Assembly: GCA_947177325.1 (NCBI GenBank)
Contig: CAMWUH010000087.1
Span: 1 to 7,898, forward strand
From: an uncultured Bacteroidales bacterium
Lineage (GTDB): Bacteria > Bacteroidota > Bacteroidia > Bacteroidales > Muribaculaceae
DNA: 7,898 nt
Direction of reading: 5' to 3'
The stretch's first letter is position 1, and each line of letters opens with the position of its first letter. Below are positions 1 through 7,510 of this stretch, piece after piece. Below the pieces are notes generated by a model. The model did not search any database. It was not told the DNA's origin and saw nothing but the letters and a program-made list of their open reading frames with translations. Made by a program: the position numbers and the translations under genes.

Positions 1-74
1 GAAAAACATCGTCCACACTTTCAGCGTGGACTCATCGCCTGGTTATACTTGCTATCCTCGGGCTACACCCGAGG
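1..74 (+). repeat. Two-hairpin dispersed repeat, left copy
   Basis: This stretch matches 7825-7898 at 72 of 74 positions, in the same orientation; the differences are at 35 (T versus A) and 39 (C versus T). It contains GTCCAC/GTGGAC (11-16 with 26-31) and CCTCGGG/CCCGAGG (56-62 with 68-74, loop CTACA). The element may run on to about 150, since the palindrome GCTGCGCAGC (93-102) and the pair CGCCTT/AAGGCG (109-114 with 144-149) follow. The right copy is cut by the window edge, so its full length cannot be judged. It has no coding capacity that I would trust. Confidence 0.85.
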
Positions 75-153
75 TTCGGCACAAACATCGCTGCTGCGCA
101 GCTCTAATCGCCTTAAATAAACAGCATTACGCCATGACTCTACAAGGCGGGGG

Positions 154-207
154 ATAGGCCGAATAAGCCCAATAGGCCGAATAAGCCCAATAAGCCCGAG
201 AGGGCGA
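154..207. repeat. Tandem array of a 9-bp unit, cluster 1 (about 6 units)
   Basis: From 154 the units read ATAGGCCGA, ATAAGCCCA, ATAGGCCGA, ATAAGCCCA, ATAAGCCCG and AGAGGGCGA. Two unit types alternate at first and then decay into G-rich DNA that leads into the three-hairpin copy A at 223. Confidence 0.8.
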
Positions 208-222
208 GGGAAGGGGGGTGGC

Positions 223-343
223 GGGTATGTGCAACCTCTACGAGGTTGATTTGCTCTTTTGGCTTGGTGAACCCCACGAAGACTCGGGCCTGAAGGCCCT
301 CGCGTATCGTGGGGTTTTCTTAGGATGCATCCGCTCCGCGGAT
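223..343. repeat. Three-hairpin dispersed element, copy A (121 bp)
   Basis: It is nearly identical to copy B at 578-699: two substitutions (260, 315) and one single-base indel near 325. It has three stems. The first is CAACCTC/GAGGTTG (232-238 with 242-248, loop TAC). The second is AACCCCACGA/TCGTGGGGTT (270-279 with 307-316), enclosing GGGCCT/AGGCCC (286-291 with 294-299). The third is ATCCGC/GCGGAT (329-334 with 338-343, loop TCC). It resembles REP/BIME-type intergenic repeats in layout, but I cannot name a family. No RAYT-like transposase is present in the window. Confidence 0.85.
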
Positions 344-354
344 ATAGCCGGGGG

Positions 355-472
355 ATAGGCCGAATAGGCCGAATAAGCCCAATAAGCCTAATAAGGCCAA
401 TAGGGGGGATAAGACGTATAAGGCGGATAGGGCGGATAGGGGGGGATCAGAGGAATCAGAGGGATGGGCAAT
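355..472. repeat. Tandem array of a 9-bp unit, cluster 2 (about 12-13 units)
   Basis: It starts with two perfect ATAGGCCGA units, then ATAAGCCCA, ATAAGCCTA and ATAAGGCCA, and drifts through ATAGGGGGG, ATAAGACGT, ATAAGGCGG, ATAGGGCGG and ATCAGAGGA/G. The 9-bp phase is kept apart from one extra G near 445. The array begins 12 bp after copy A ends. Relics of the same unit appear beside copy B (such as ATAAGCCAA at 710-718), so arrays and hairpin elements alternate. There is no sign of coding. Confidence 0.8.
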
Positions 473-483
473 AGGGAAATGGA

Positions 484-515
484 AAAGGGAGCGGCCCTTG
501 GCGGGCGCTCCCTTT
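484..515 (-). terminator. Probable intrinsic terminator for the minus-strand genes
   Basis: AAAGGGAGCG (484-493) and CGCTCCCTTT (506-515) form a perfect 10-bp stem around a 12-nt loop that can itself pair CCC with GGG. On the minus strand the stem is followed by TTTTCCATTT, a modest U-tract. It lies about 215 bp past the stop of the 476-aa gene, with a copy of the three-hairpin repeat in between. No nearer candidate with a T-run was found. Confidence 0.55.
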
Positions 516-577
516 CAGGATTCAATCAATAACGCTTTATTCCTTAAGCCAAACAGGCGGGATATGCGGGATGGGGA

Positions 578-699
578 GGGTATGTGCAACCTCTACGAGG
601 TTGATTTGCTCTTTCGGCTTGGTGAACCCCACGAAGACTCGGGCCTGAAGGCCCTCGCGTATCGTGGGGATTTCTTAGGAATGCATCCGCTCCGCGGAT
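578..699. repeat. Three-hairpin dispersed element, copy B (122 bp)
   Basis: It carries the same three stems as copy A, shifted by 355 bp; the outermost pairs of the middle stem are lost by the substitution at 670. Its ATCCGC/GCGGAT hairpin lies about 30 nt beyond the stop of the 476-aa gene, so it would be the first structure in that mRNA's 3' untranslated region and could protect the 3' end. An open frame on the plus strand through this element (498-773) is judged to be spurious. Confidence 0.85.
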
Positions 700-729
700 G
701 TATGATAAGGATAAGCCAAAAGGAGGGGG

Positions 730-2160
730 TTAGCGGATGTAGACTTCTTTGGTGGCTTCCTGGCCGCGTTTAACGATGTAAACCTGGCCGTTGACGGGGT
801 TGAGGATTCGTTGACCCTGGAGGTTGTAGTATTTAACTTCGCCTGATTCTTCATCAAATTCAAATTTGCCAAGGTCGTCGTCGAGAGTTTCTTCGATGCC
901 GGAGGTGTTGTCGTTCATGAAGAATGTGCGAGCCACGCGGTTGTCGTCGTTACCCATCATAGACATGCGGATTTCTTTGCGACCACCATTCTTCTTAGCC
1001 ATGGGGTGGTTAGCGAAATAGAGGTCGTCGATGTTGACTTCCTGACGGATGTCTTCCAAGCCTACGCCTTCGGCCACCATATAGCCGCGATACCATGCTT
1101 TGTTGAAGTTGCGGCAGTCGTGGATATCGTTGTGGTTTTTGTTAAGAGCCCATTGGTTGCGGCGAGAGATTTGGTCGCCGAATTGAGCGCTGTTGAGCAT
1201 CACGTCGTAGCGGGGATCGGTAGGCTCGATAACGTCGTCGGAGTAGAAATAGTGGTAGGCGGTTTCCTTAGAGGGGTCGCGGTCCTCATATTTAACCCAT
1301 TGATTAGTCAAGTCGTCGGAAGAAACGTTGTCTTTTTGATTAATGGAGAGGAGCATGCGGCATTTTTCAATGGTTTTACTGTATTGATAACCATATTGGT
1401 CGCTGGAGAGCTTGGCAGAGAGAGTACGGAAAGGCTCGGGGTTACCACCGAAGTCGGGCATGATGTAGGAGATGTTATCCATAGAAAACTCCTCGCAAGG
1501 TTTGTCCTCTTGATTATTTGCGTCAGTGTGGAGAGTGATTTCACCTGTAACGGCGTTGAATGTGAGATAAAACGAGGTGCCGGCAGGGAGATTAACGACA
1601 GCGTTATTGTTAGTCCAACCACCCATAATGCAAGAGTCACCGTCGCCGTTAAGCACGCCTTTATTGGCGCCCAAACCGGCTTTCTCAGCGTCGCCAACGC
1701 CGGCCACAACGGTCAGCTCGCCTGAGTCATTGGCCATTACCATATCTTCGGTGCGATAAGAAGAAGAGCCTTGTATAGCGGTTAAGTAGTGGTTTTTCCA
1801 GGCTCCATCGAGGTTAGAGCGGAAGCAGAGAGTACCGTAATATTTGCCGTTGTCGTAAACGTCAAGGTCTTTAATGTTATTATATTGTTCACCGCGATCA
1901 TAGTTGTCCATCTCAGTATTGACGGGTGCAGCGGTGAATATAATGTTGTCGGCATCGTCTTCGAGCTGATAAACTCGCACTTGGCCGATAAGGGCGGATT
2001 GAATCATTTTTCCATCGGGGCCGCCAGAGCGCCATTGCCACACGTTTTTATATTTTTCGGAAGAGGCGTCGGCATTGTAGATGAAGCGAGCAGCGAAAGC
2101 GGCATTGCCGGCGAGGGCTAATGCGGCTAATGCAACCAGGCTTTTGTATATACTTTTCAT
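730..2160 (-). CDS. Secreted protein of unknown function with a Bacteroidales C-terminal sorting-like tail (476 aa)
   Basis: I do not recognise a named family. Residues 1-23 form a clear type I signal peptide: a Lys-containing N-region, an Ala/Leu-rich core, and cleavage after 'AAFA' before 'ARFIYN'. There is no lipobox cysteine. The middle is acidic and rich in Asn, Asp, Gly and Tyr. It includes a beta-rich stretch around residues 179-211 ('GGWTNNN' then 'LPAGTSFYLTFNAVTGEITL') that resembles the E-set-like folds of outer-surface binding proteins; this is a weak inference. Residues 442-476 ('YYNLQGQR', 'NGQVYIVKRG', terminal 'YIR') match the short beta-strand tail common on Bacteroidales secreted proteins and resemble the end of type IX secretion C-terminal domains. 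The segment just before it ('VARTFFMNDNTSGIEE', about 409-424) looks like the usual junction to that tail. No catalytic motif is visible. The start is chosen because it gives an intact signal peptide; the upstream DNA is AT-rich with no Shine-Dalgarno, as is normal in Bacteroidota. It lies 183 bp downstream of the 1595-aa gene on the same strand. The CDS is well supported; the function is unknown. Confidence 0.93.
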   Translation of the reverse strand: MKSIYKSLVALAALALAGNAAFAARFIYNADASSEKYKNVWQWRSGGPDGKMIQSALIGQVRVYQLEDDADNIIFTAAPVNTEMDNYDRGEQYNNIKDLDVYDNGKYYGTLCFRSNLDGAWKNHYLTAIQGSSSYRTEDMVMANDSGELTVVAGVGDAEKAGLGANKGVLNGDGDSCIMGGWTNNNAVVNLPAGTSFYLTFNAVTGEITLHTDANNQEDKPCEEFSMDNISYIMPDFGGNPEPFRTLSAKLSSDQYGYQYSKTIEKCRMLLSINQKDNVSSDDLTNQWVKYEDRDPSKETAYHYFYSDDVIEPTDPRYDVMLNSAQFGDQISRRNQWALNKNHNDIHDCRNFNKAWYRGYMVAEGVGLEDIRQEVNIDDLYFANHPMAKKNGGRKEIRMSMMGNDDNRVARTFFMNDNTSGIEETLDDDLGKFEFDEESGEVKYYNLQGQRILNPVNGQVYIVKRGQEATKEVYIR

Positions 2161-2287
2161 GATTTTGAAATCTATATTGTTAAGGGTTGAGGGATACTGA
2201 ATGAATAAAATCGATAGTCGGGGAGTTGTTGAAAATATGCTAAGCGGGACGGGCCGCGGGAATTATTGAGGAGAGGGAGAGCTTCAG

Positions 2288-2321
2288 TCAGGGCGCCGGC
2301 AGGCAGCTGCCGGGCACCTGA
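2288..2321 (-). terminator. GC-rich hairpin between the two large genes
   Basis: CCGGCAG (2296-2302) pairs with CTGCCGG (2307-2313) around the loop GCAG. An outer pair, TCAGG (2288-2292) with CCTGA (2317-2321), is separated from it by a 3x3 internal loop. The hairpin begins about 22 nt after the stop of the 1595-aa gene. No T-run follows on the minus strand, so it may be a partial terminator or an mRNA 3'-end stabiliser rather than a strong intrinsic terminator. No clear Bacteroidota promoter could be picked out in the remaining gap before the 476-aa gene, so read-through co-transcription is plausible. Confidence 0.45.
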
Positions 2322-2343
2322 TTGAGCTATAGATTATGAGAGA

Positions 2344-5300
2344 TTATCGATAGAATTCGTAGATATCTTGAGTGCGGTGGATTTTACCTTCGGCATCGCG
2401 TACTTCAACAACGATGATACGATACATACCTTCAGTGTCGTAAAGGGCGGGGTCGTAGGAGTCGCCGAAGTCTTTGACAGCCTGGTCGAGGCCCCAGCTG
2501 AAGAAGGGTTCGTCAATCCAACCTGTGTCGGCTATAACCACCTTTTTAGGATCTTTGTAGTAGTCAGGGAGGATGGAGGTGTCGGAGTAGTCGATAGCGG
2601 AACCGTTGAGAGAGTTTTCGACGAGCTGACCCTTTTCATCGTAAACGCGGAATCGATATTGGATACCTTGTTTGTAGGAAGTGTCGATGTCGGTAGTGCC
2701 TTCGTGGAGGAACTCGGCATTGATCTGGAGCACGTAGGGGGTGCGGAACACAGAGCCTGAAGCAGCGTAGTTAGAAGCCTGGTCACCTTCAAGATAGGGG
2801 GTTATGTATAGGTTCTCTTCGGGGTTGTAGGAAGAGGGATTAGAATTGTCGATGAGGCCATCACGGTGAACGGCGTATGTGCCGTTGAGCTTATCGTAGA
2901 GGATGCGAACACGGGGGCTGAGGTCGACAACATAGAAGAAGTTAACGCCCTGGAGCTTCATTTCATCCTTGGTGTCCTGGCTGACAGAGGGAGCGCCGGC
3001 GGGGTAGAAGCCACCGTAGTTGTCGGCAAACATAGCGTAGCCGCCGATAGAGAAGTCGCGGTGGATAGGATCTTTAGAGCGGAACCATCCCGCGCCACGA
3101 TAATCACTGTATTTAGCGGGCATATCGATGTCGTTGACTTCATCAATCCACTCCATTTCGGCGAAGTTGCGCGATTGATAGAGTTTCTTTTCGGAGATGA
3201 TACCGTTAGAGTCGAATTGGTCAGTCCAGGCATTGAAGTAAGCTTGCATGCCGGGGCGCTCGTTGAGGCGGTCGTCGGCGTAGCGGAAGTAAGCGTAGGT
3301 TTCAGATTCGATGAACCAAACGTCGCCGCAGTCGATGCGTTGTTGTGGGAACAGAGAGCCGTTTTGGCGGCTTACGGTGACGGTGTAACCGGCGGGGTTG
3401 CGGTGGGCCAAAGCAGAAGCGATTTTCTTACGGTAGGCTTTGGGGAGAATGATTTCAGAGCCGTCGTTGAGCTTGTAGGGCACGTTGGTTACTTCTTCCC
3501 AAGAGAAGTCGAGATTATCGAGCTTGCGGCTGTTTTCGAAGGGTTCTTTGGGAGCGAAGTAGTTGTGCTGGTCGAGAGTTGTCAACTTGGTGCGCTGAGG
3601 AGCGTTGAAATCGGTGACGGGATTACCGTCGGCGTCGTGACCGATAACGGCGTAGTAAACGTAGGCATCAACGGGGTCGCCTTCGATAACGATGTTGCCG
3701 TTTTTAGCGTTGAAGTAAATAACGGCGTTGTCGACGTAGGTGGCCTGAGTAGAGAGGTTCTGACCGTTGCCACGGCCGCTCTCTTTATTGTTGGTGTTGT
3801 AGTCGGTCTGGCCGGTTTTGATGACGTTGTTATAGTAGTTGTCGGTAGCACCGCCTGATGTAGCGTAGCAGTTGTCGGAGTAGATGTCGCCCTGAATGAT
3901 TTTGAACTGACCGCAGAGGCGACCGGGGTGCTCGTAGAAGTCAGCAGCGCCGTTTGCCGCGAGGTCGAGGGTGTACCATTCGCCGGAGCCGAGGTTGCGG
4001 CCGCTGCGGGTTGTGAAGTTATCGACAACCTGCCCGTAGCCGATGTTGTTGTCCTGAGGCTTGGCGGGAACGAAGCGCCAGTGGCGGTTGATATCCTTGA
4101 CAGAGGGCCAGGGGAGGTAGAGATGTTCAGGGTTGTCCTGGCGATAGTCGTAGTTACCGTCTTCTTCGTGGCAGAAGTAACCAACATAGCCTTCCTTACC
4201 GGTGGTGTTGTTAACGGAGTTCTGGTATTCCCAGTTACGGTCGTGAACAGAGCACCAGGTGTTGATGTCGCCTGAGAGGTAGAAGCCAACCGCGCCGCCG
4301 CGTTCGCAAGTGGTGTCGAGCCAACCTTTGGGGAATTCGCCGCCATTGCCGTCGGTGTAGACAAACACTTGATAGTAGTCACCGTAGTATGATTCCACCT
4401 TCTTAACGTGGATAGTGTAGGTCAAACCCTTTTCAGCTTTCAGAACAAGAGGAGCGTTTTGAATATAACTGTTGAACGAAGAGGAGTACAATTCATAGAA
4501 GGGGGAGTCTTCAACGCTGAAGTTGCGATTGTCGGTAGTAACGACGTTATAATCAGCTCTTGGAGTATAATCATCAGGTCCATAGTAGTTACGATCCATC
4601 AGGCCGGAGAAGCAGAAGTCGGGGTGAAGGAGAATGTTGTTAGGCTCGAGGATTTGAGAGAGGTGGAAACGGATTTCGCAAGAAGCGGGAGCTGTGAAGG
4701 TGTATTCGCCGTTTTCATCCAATGGGAAAGGAGTAGCGTAAGAGTCGTTAACAATGTTGCCGTCCTCATCAAATGTGGTAAGGAAGCGGATGTTTTCGAC
4801 TTTAGGATAATCCTCGGTTTCGGCTACAACTGACCAACCGCCGTAAAGGTTACGGGAGAGGCGGAGTTTGAAGATGGCGTTGCCGGCAACGCCTACTGTC
4901 GCTTTGGCATAATCAGGGCTGAGAGCTTGGTCGTTGCCGTAGGGAGCGATAGCGCAAGGCTCAAAATCATCCCCTTCTGCTCTATATCGAGGGTCGAAGC
5001 TGACATAGTAGGTAGGATTTTTGCCGTCGAAGCCGGTGAGGAATTCACCGTCATGCTGGAAGCTATACCAATAGGAGTCAGAAGATACGCCATCGGCTAA
5101 AGATTGGAAGCTCTTGATGCCGGAAATAACGTAGTCATCACCTTCGCGCTCGAAAGGAACCGGGGTTTGATTGTTGTGGTGATATGAAATATCTTTGGCA
5201 CCGATACCTGAATTGTAGCGGATATAGGTCCAATTATGTTCTCTATAATCTTCAACGAAGATGCGAGCGCGAGGAACGTCAGCCCAAAGGTTGTCGTCGT

Positions 5301-7131
5301 AGTCCTCATACCAAAGATCTTTATACTGTTCTTTTTGATCAGCGTCGATTTGAATTGATTCGGAGCCGAATGCGATAGTGAGGTAGAAAGCGTTTTCGCC
5401 AACGACAGCGCCGGGTTTGTGGATGATGAAGCTGCCGGTTTGATCGACAACATATTCGTAGGCACGGTAACCGTCGTAAGCTTCAGAGATTACGAAATCG
5501 CTTTCGTCAAGAATAGAGACGGGTTCGTCGTCAAGGAAGAACTGGATTTTGTCGCCTTGCTTAACGAGACCTGCAAAGCCATAAGAAATGCCGCTTTTGC
5601 CTATTTGATTATAGGAATGAGCATTGATAGCGGGCTGACGAGGACCGTCGTTGACGGAGTAGCTCCAGCCTTCGATTTGGATAACGGGGCGTTTTTCAAC
5701 GCTGAGGGTCCAAACAGTGCAGTCGAATTCATCATCGGGATCATTGGGGTTGATTCTTTCGATGTTGAAATAGTAAGTGGCAGCTTCGGCGAGGGTGAGG
5801 ATTGCAGTTTTGTCTTCAGCAGCTTCAAAGAGACGAGCGCCGGTGATGTTGTCGGAGATCAGAGCGTCGCCGCCATTGGGGTCGATAGTGCGAGATTGAG
5901 CGCCTAATCTGAGGCGGAGTTGTTCGCCCGCAGTGTGAGCTACATAGCGGAAAGATCCACCTTGAAAGCCGATGTTCTCGTCATAGCCCATAGTATCGGT
6001 TTGGTAATACCAGGGGTCGTAGCTGCAGCTTGACAACTCTATGCTTGTAAGTTTGCTGTCGGCATAGTTGGAAGTATTGCGAGTAAAACGGAAGTAGGTA
6101 TTGTAGGTCCATCCGTCAACTGCATTGCTAACAGTGAAGGGAGTTTTAAAGCCTTCGCGGGGATAGTAGACTTTTGAGGCACCGTTCCAGTACATATCTT
6201 CGTTGTCTTCATCATAGTGTTTGCCATAGAATTTTTCACCATAGCCGAAGTTAACACCAGCGTAGAAAGAACGGTCGAAATAGGGCAACTTCAAGACGAA
6301 ATAATTAGATGTAGTGTTGTTGCGGAATTGGTAATTAGCAGAATGGTAAACAGAGCCGTCGGCGTTGTAGAGAGTGAATTTGAAGTAGTTGTCATCTACT
6401 GATTTCTGAGCGCGAATCAAACCGAAACCGCTTGCATAAACGGTAAGACGAATGTCGTATTCGCGTTTGGCGGTAGAACTTTTAATTGTTGTACCTTTAG
6501 CGTCGGGGTTAGTAGTAGTGCTGGCATTGATATTTGAATTGGCAGCGATCTCCCCTTCGGTAGTGTAGTAGATTTCGAGGGGTTGAAGGAGCACTTTGAA
6601 TTCGCCGTTACCAACGGGCACGTTGTTAACGACGCCGGTGTCGTTGATATAATCAGCAGAGTATTTTTCATCGACAGCCCAATTGTTCCAGCTGCCGATA
6701 ACATAGAGGCGGGAGGGGGTGCCGGCGTCAACCACTTTGATTCGGTGGGTGTTGTCGTCCCAGTAAACGTCGTAGGTGCGACCGTCGTAGGAGCCGTCGA
6801 TGAAGAAGTTAGTTTCATCGCCACCGCCTGCGGTGAGTTGAACCCATTGGTTCATAGGGATGGCACCGTTAGCGCCGGTGTAGCCGTACCACACCTCGGT
6901 TCCTCCGTTAGTGTTGTACATTCTGACTTTGAATTTGGTGTTACCGAGCTGAATGTTTTTGTGAACAGTGTAGCCGGAGGGCGTTGTGCTGGTGGAGGCG
7001 TTGAGCTCTACGCCGTTGTCTTGCCAGCCGTTGTATTCGCCTGTGATATTAATCCAGACCGTAGCTGAGGCAGATTGTGACACTCCTATCGATACGAAGA
7101 GAGTGAGGAGGAACAAGTAGAATTTGTTCAT
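2344..7131 (-). CDS. Large secreted multi-module protein, probably surface-located and carbohydrate-binding-like (1595 aa)
   Basis: Residues 1-23 are a type I signal peptide (MNKFYLFLL..., cleavage after 'SASA' region, mature end 'TVWINI'). No lipobox follows, so it is not predicted to be a lipoprotein. Residues about 24-135 form a first E-set/SusE-SusF-like beta module ('ITGEYNGWQDNG', 'NTKFKVRMYN', then 'DGRTYDVYWDD'). A second begins near residue 140 with the hallmark 'LYVIGSWNNW' followed by 'NGEFKVLLQ'. A related pattern recurs near residue 948 ('GFYLSGDINTW') and closes near 1071 ('GQFKIIQGD'), so at least three such modules are likely, separated by other beta-rich stretches. The C-terminus (about 1510-1595, 'FRVYDEKGQLV' and 'MYRIIVVEVRDAEGK') looks Ig-like and ends in 'YEFYR', without the YNLQG tail of its neighbour. 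In SusE/SusF such modules bind starch or other glycans at the outer surface; here the ligand is unknown and binding is inferred only from the pattern. No glycoside hydrolase or protease motif is visible. The chosen start is preceded by AT-rich DNA without a Shine-Dalgarno. The open frame over 4.8 kb makes the CDS secure. Confidence 0.95.
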   Translation of the reverse strand: MNKFYLFLLTLFVSIGVSQSASATVWINITGEYNGWQDNGVELNASTSTTPSGYTVHKNIQLGNTKFKVRMYNTNGGTEVWYGYTGANGAIPMNQWVQLTAGGGDETNFFIDGSYDGRTYDVYWDDNTHRIKVVDAGTPSRLYVIGSWNNWAVDEKYSADYINDTGVVNNVPVGNGEFKVLLQPLEIYYTTEGEIAANSNINASTTTNPDAKGTTIKSSTAKREYDIRLTVYASGFGLIRAQKSVDDNYFKFTLYNADGSVYHSANYQFRNNTTSNYFVLKLPYFDRSFYAGVNFGYGEKFYGKHYDEDNEDMYWNGASKVYYPREGFKTPFTVSNAVDGWTYNTYFRFTRNTSNYADSKLTSIELSSCSYDPWYYQTDTMGYDENIGFQGGSFRYVAHTAGEQLRLRLGAQSRTIDPNGGDALISDNITGARLFEAAEDKTAILTLAEAATYYFNIERINPNDPDDEFDCTVWTLSVEKRPVIQIEGWSYSVNDGPRQPAINAHSYNQIGKSGISYGFAGLVKQGDKIQFFLDDEPVSILDESDFVISEAYDGYRAYEYVVDQTGSFIIHKPGAVVGENAFYLTIAFGSESIQIDADQKEQYKDLWYEDYDDNLWADVPRARIFVEDYREHNWTYIRYNSGIGAKDISYHHNNQTPVPFEREGDDYVISGIKSFQSLADGVSSDSYWYSFQHDGEFLTGFDGKNPTYYVSFDPRYRAEGDDFEPCAIAPYGNDQALSPDYAKATVGVAGNAIFKLRLSRNLYGGWSVVAETEDYPKVENIRFLTTFDEDGNIVNDSYATPFPLDENGEYTFTAPASCEIRFHLSQILEPNNILLHPDFCFSGLMDRNYYGPDDYTPRADYNVVTTDNRNFSVEDSPFYELYSSSFNSYIQNAPLVLKAEKGLTYTIHVKKVESYYGDYYQVFVYTDGNGGEFPKGWLDTTCERGGAVGFYLSGDINTWCSVHDRNWEYQNSVNNTTGKEGYVGYFCHEEDGNYDYRQDNPEHLYLPWPSVKDINRHWRFVPAKPQDNNIGYGQVVDNFTTRSGRNLGSGEWYTLDLAANGAADFYEHPGRLCGQFKIIQGDIYSDNCYATSGGATDNYYNNVIKTGQTDYNTNNKESGRGNGQNLSTQATYVDNAVIYFNAKNGNIVIEGDPVDAYVYYAVIGHDADGNPVTDFNAPQRTKLTTLDQHNYFAPKEPFENSRKLDNLDFSWEEVTNVPYKLNDGSEIILPKAYRKKIASALAHRNPAGYTVTVSRQNGSLFPQQRIDCGDVWFIESETYAYFRYADDRLNERPGMQAYFNAWTDQFDSNGIISEKKLYQSRNFAEMEWIDEVNDIDMPAKYSDYRGAGWFRSKDPIHRDFSIGGYAMFADNYGGFYPAGAPSVSQDTKDEMKLQGVNFFYVVDLSPRVRILYDKLNGTYAVHRDGLIDNSNPSSYNPEENLYITPYLEGDQASNYAASGSVFRTPYVLQINAEFLHEGTTDIDTSYKQGIQYRFRVYDEKGQLVENSLNGSAIDYSDTSILPDYYKDPKKVVIADTGWIDEPFFSWGLDQAVKDFGDSYDPALYDTEGMYRIIVVEVRDAEGKIHRTQDIYEFYR

Positions 7132-7267
7132 GACTTATAGGTTAAAGAGTGTTATTGATTGATTATTAGCAGAAAGAATGGGATCGGCTTTTAGGAAATA
7201 ATGGCCGATGTTGGTTAGGGTTAAGGATTGACTCGGATAAAGATAAACGAGATTCAAGGAACGAGGC

Positions 7268-7510
7268 TTACCGTGTGGGGGTGTTTTTGATGTTGATAAG
7301 CCTTTGGAGCGCAGAATTTGGTTTAAGAGTTGCTATCGCCGGGGAGAGTTTTTTTGTTTTTTTTGTTGGCGATAGAGGGTACGTGTGAGATTTATGGTTA
7401 TAAGTAACTTTTTTAAAATTAAAGCTATTATTTCTAAAGCAACTACTTAACAAATTCTTTATACTCTCTGCGGTTGTAAATTGGTTAAAATCCAAATTTT
7501 CATCAGTCAT
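7268..7510 (-). CDS. Doubtful small ORF in the leader region (80 aa)
   Basis: The start MTDENLDFNQFTTAESIKNL looks protein-like, and a good purine-rich site (GAAGGAG on the minus strand, plus positions 7524-7530) lies 13 nt upstream. That gap is spanned by the perfect hairpin TTTAGC/GCTAAA (7510-7523), which would bring the site closer to the ATG. An in-frame TAA sits immediately before the start. The second half (poly-Lys/Thr, Pro-rich) appears to be a translation of a T-tract and low-complexity DNA, and it runs out of the 200-bp inverted-repeat block at 7400. It could be a leader peptide, the stump of an older gene, or chance. It is co-directional with the 1595-aa gene, whose start is 136 bp further downstream. 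I recognise no family. Confidence 0.22.
   Translation of the reverse strand: MTDENLDFNQFTTAESIKNLLSSCFRNNSFNFKKVTYNHKSHTYPLSPTKKTKKLSPAIATLKPNSALQRLINIKNTPTR
7333..7375. repeat. 8-bp inverted repeat enclosing a T-rich tract
   Basis: CTATCGCC (7333-7340) and GGCGATAG (7368-7375) are perfect inverted repeats. The 27-nt interval contains T7-G-T8. On the minus strand this is an A-rich loop. It could be a weak cis-regulatory hairpin or a slippage-prone tract. The T-run lies inside the loop and not after the stem, so this is not a standard terminator. Confidence 0.4.

Noticed and set aside
154..472. 9-bp arrays as a CRISPR or iteron origin
   Set aside because: The units are contiguous with no spacers, so they are not CRISPR; no replication initiator gene is present to support iterons, and the units decay strongly.
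498..773. 91-residue open frame on the plus strand
   Set aside because: It runs through the three-hairpin copy B, so its sequence follows the repeat; it also overlaps the end of the 476-aa gene and has no ribosome-binding site or family resemblance.
1006..1725. 239-residue open frame on the plus strand
   Set aside because: It lies wholly antisense to the 476-aa gene, is Val/Ala-rich as expected for a mirror frame, and has no signal or motif.
2161..2287. Promoter directly upstream of the 476-aa gene
   Set aside because: The minus-strand TAGATTTC just before the ATG is close to the -7 motif, but no TTTG lies about 20 nt further upstream and it would leave almost no leader.
2866..3858. 330-residue open frame on the plus strand
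   Set aside because: It lies wholly antisense to the 1595-aa gene with the same Val/Gly-rich mirror composition; the minus-strand frame has a signal peptide and module motifs.
3582..4382. 266-residue open frame on the minus strand
   Set aside because: It is an out-of-frame Thr/Ser/Ala-rich shadow inside the 1595-aa gene.
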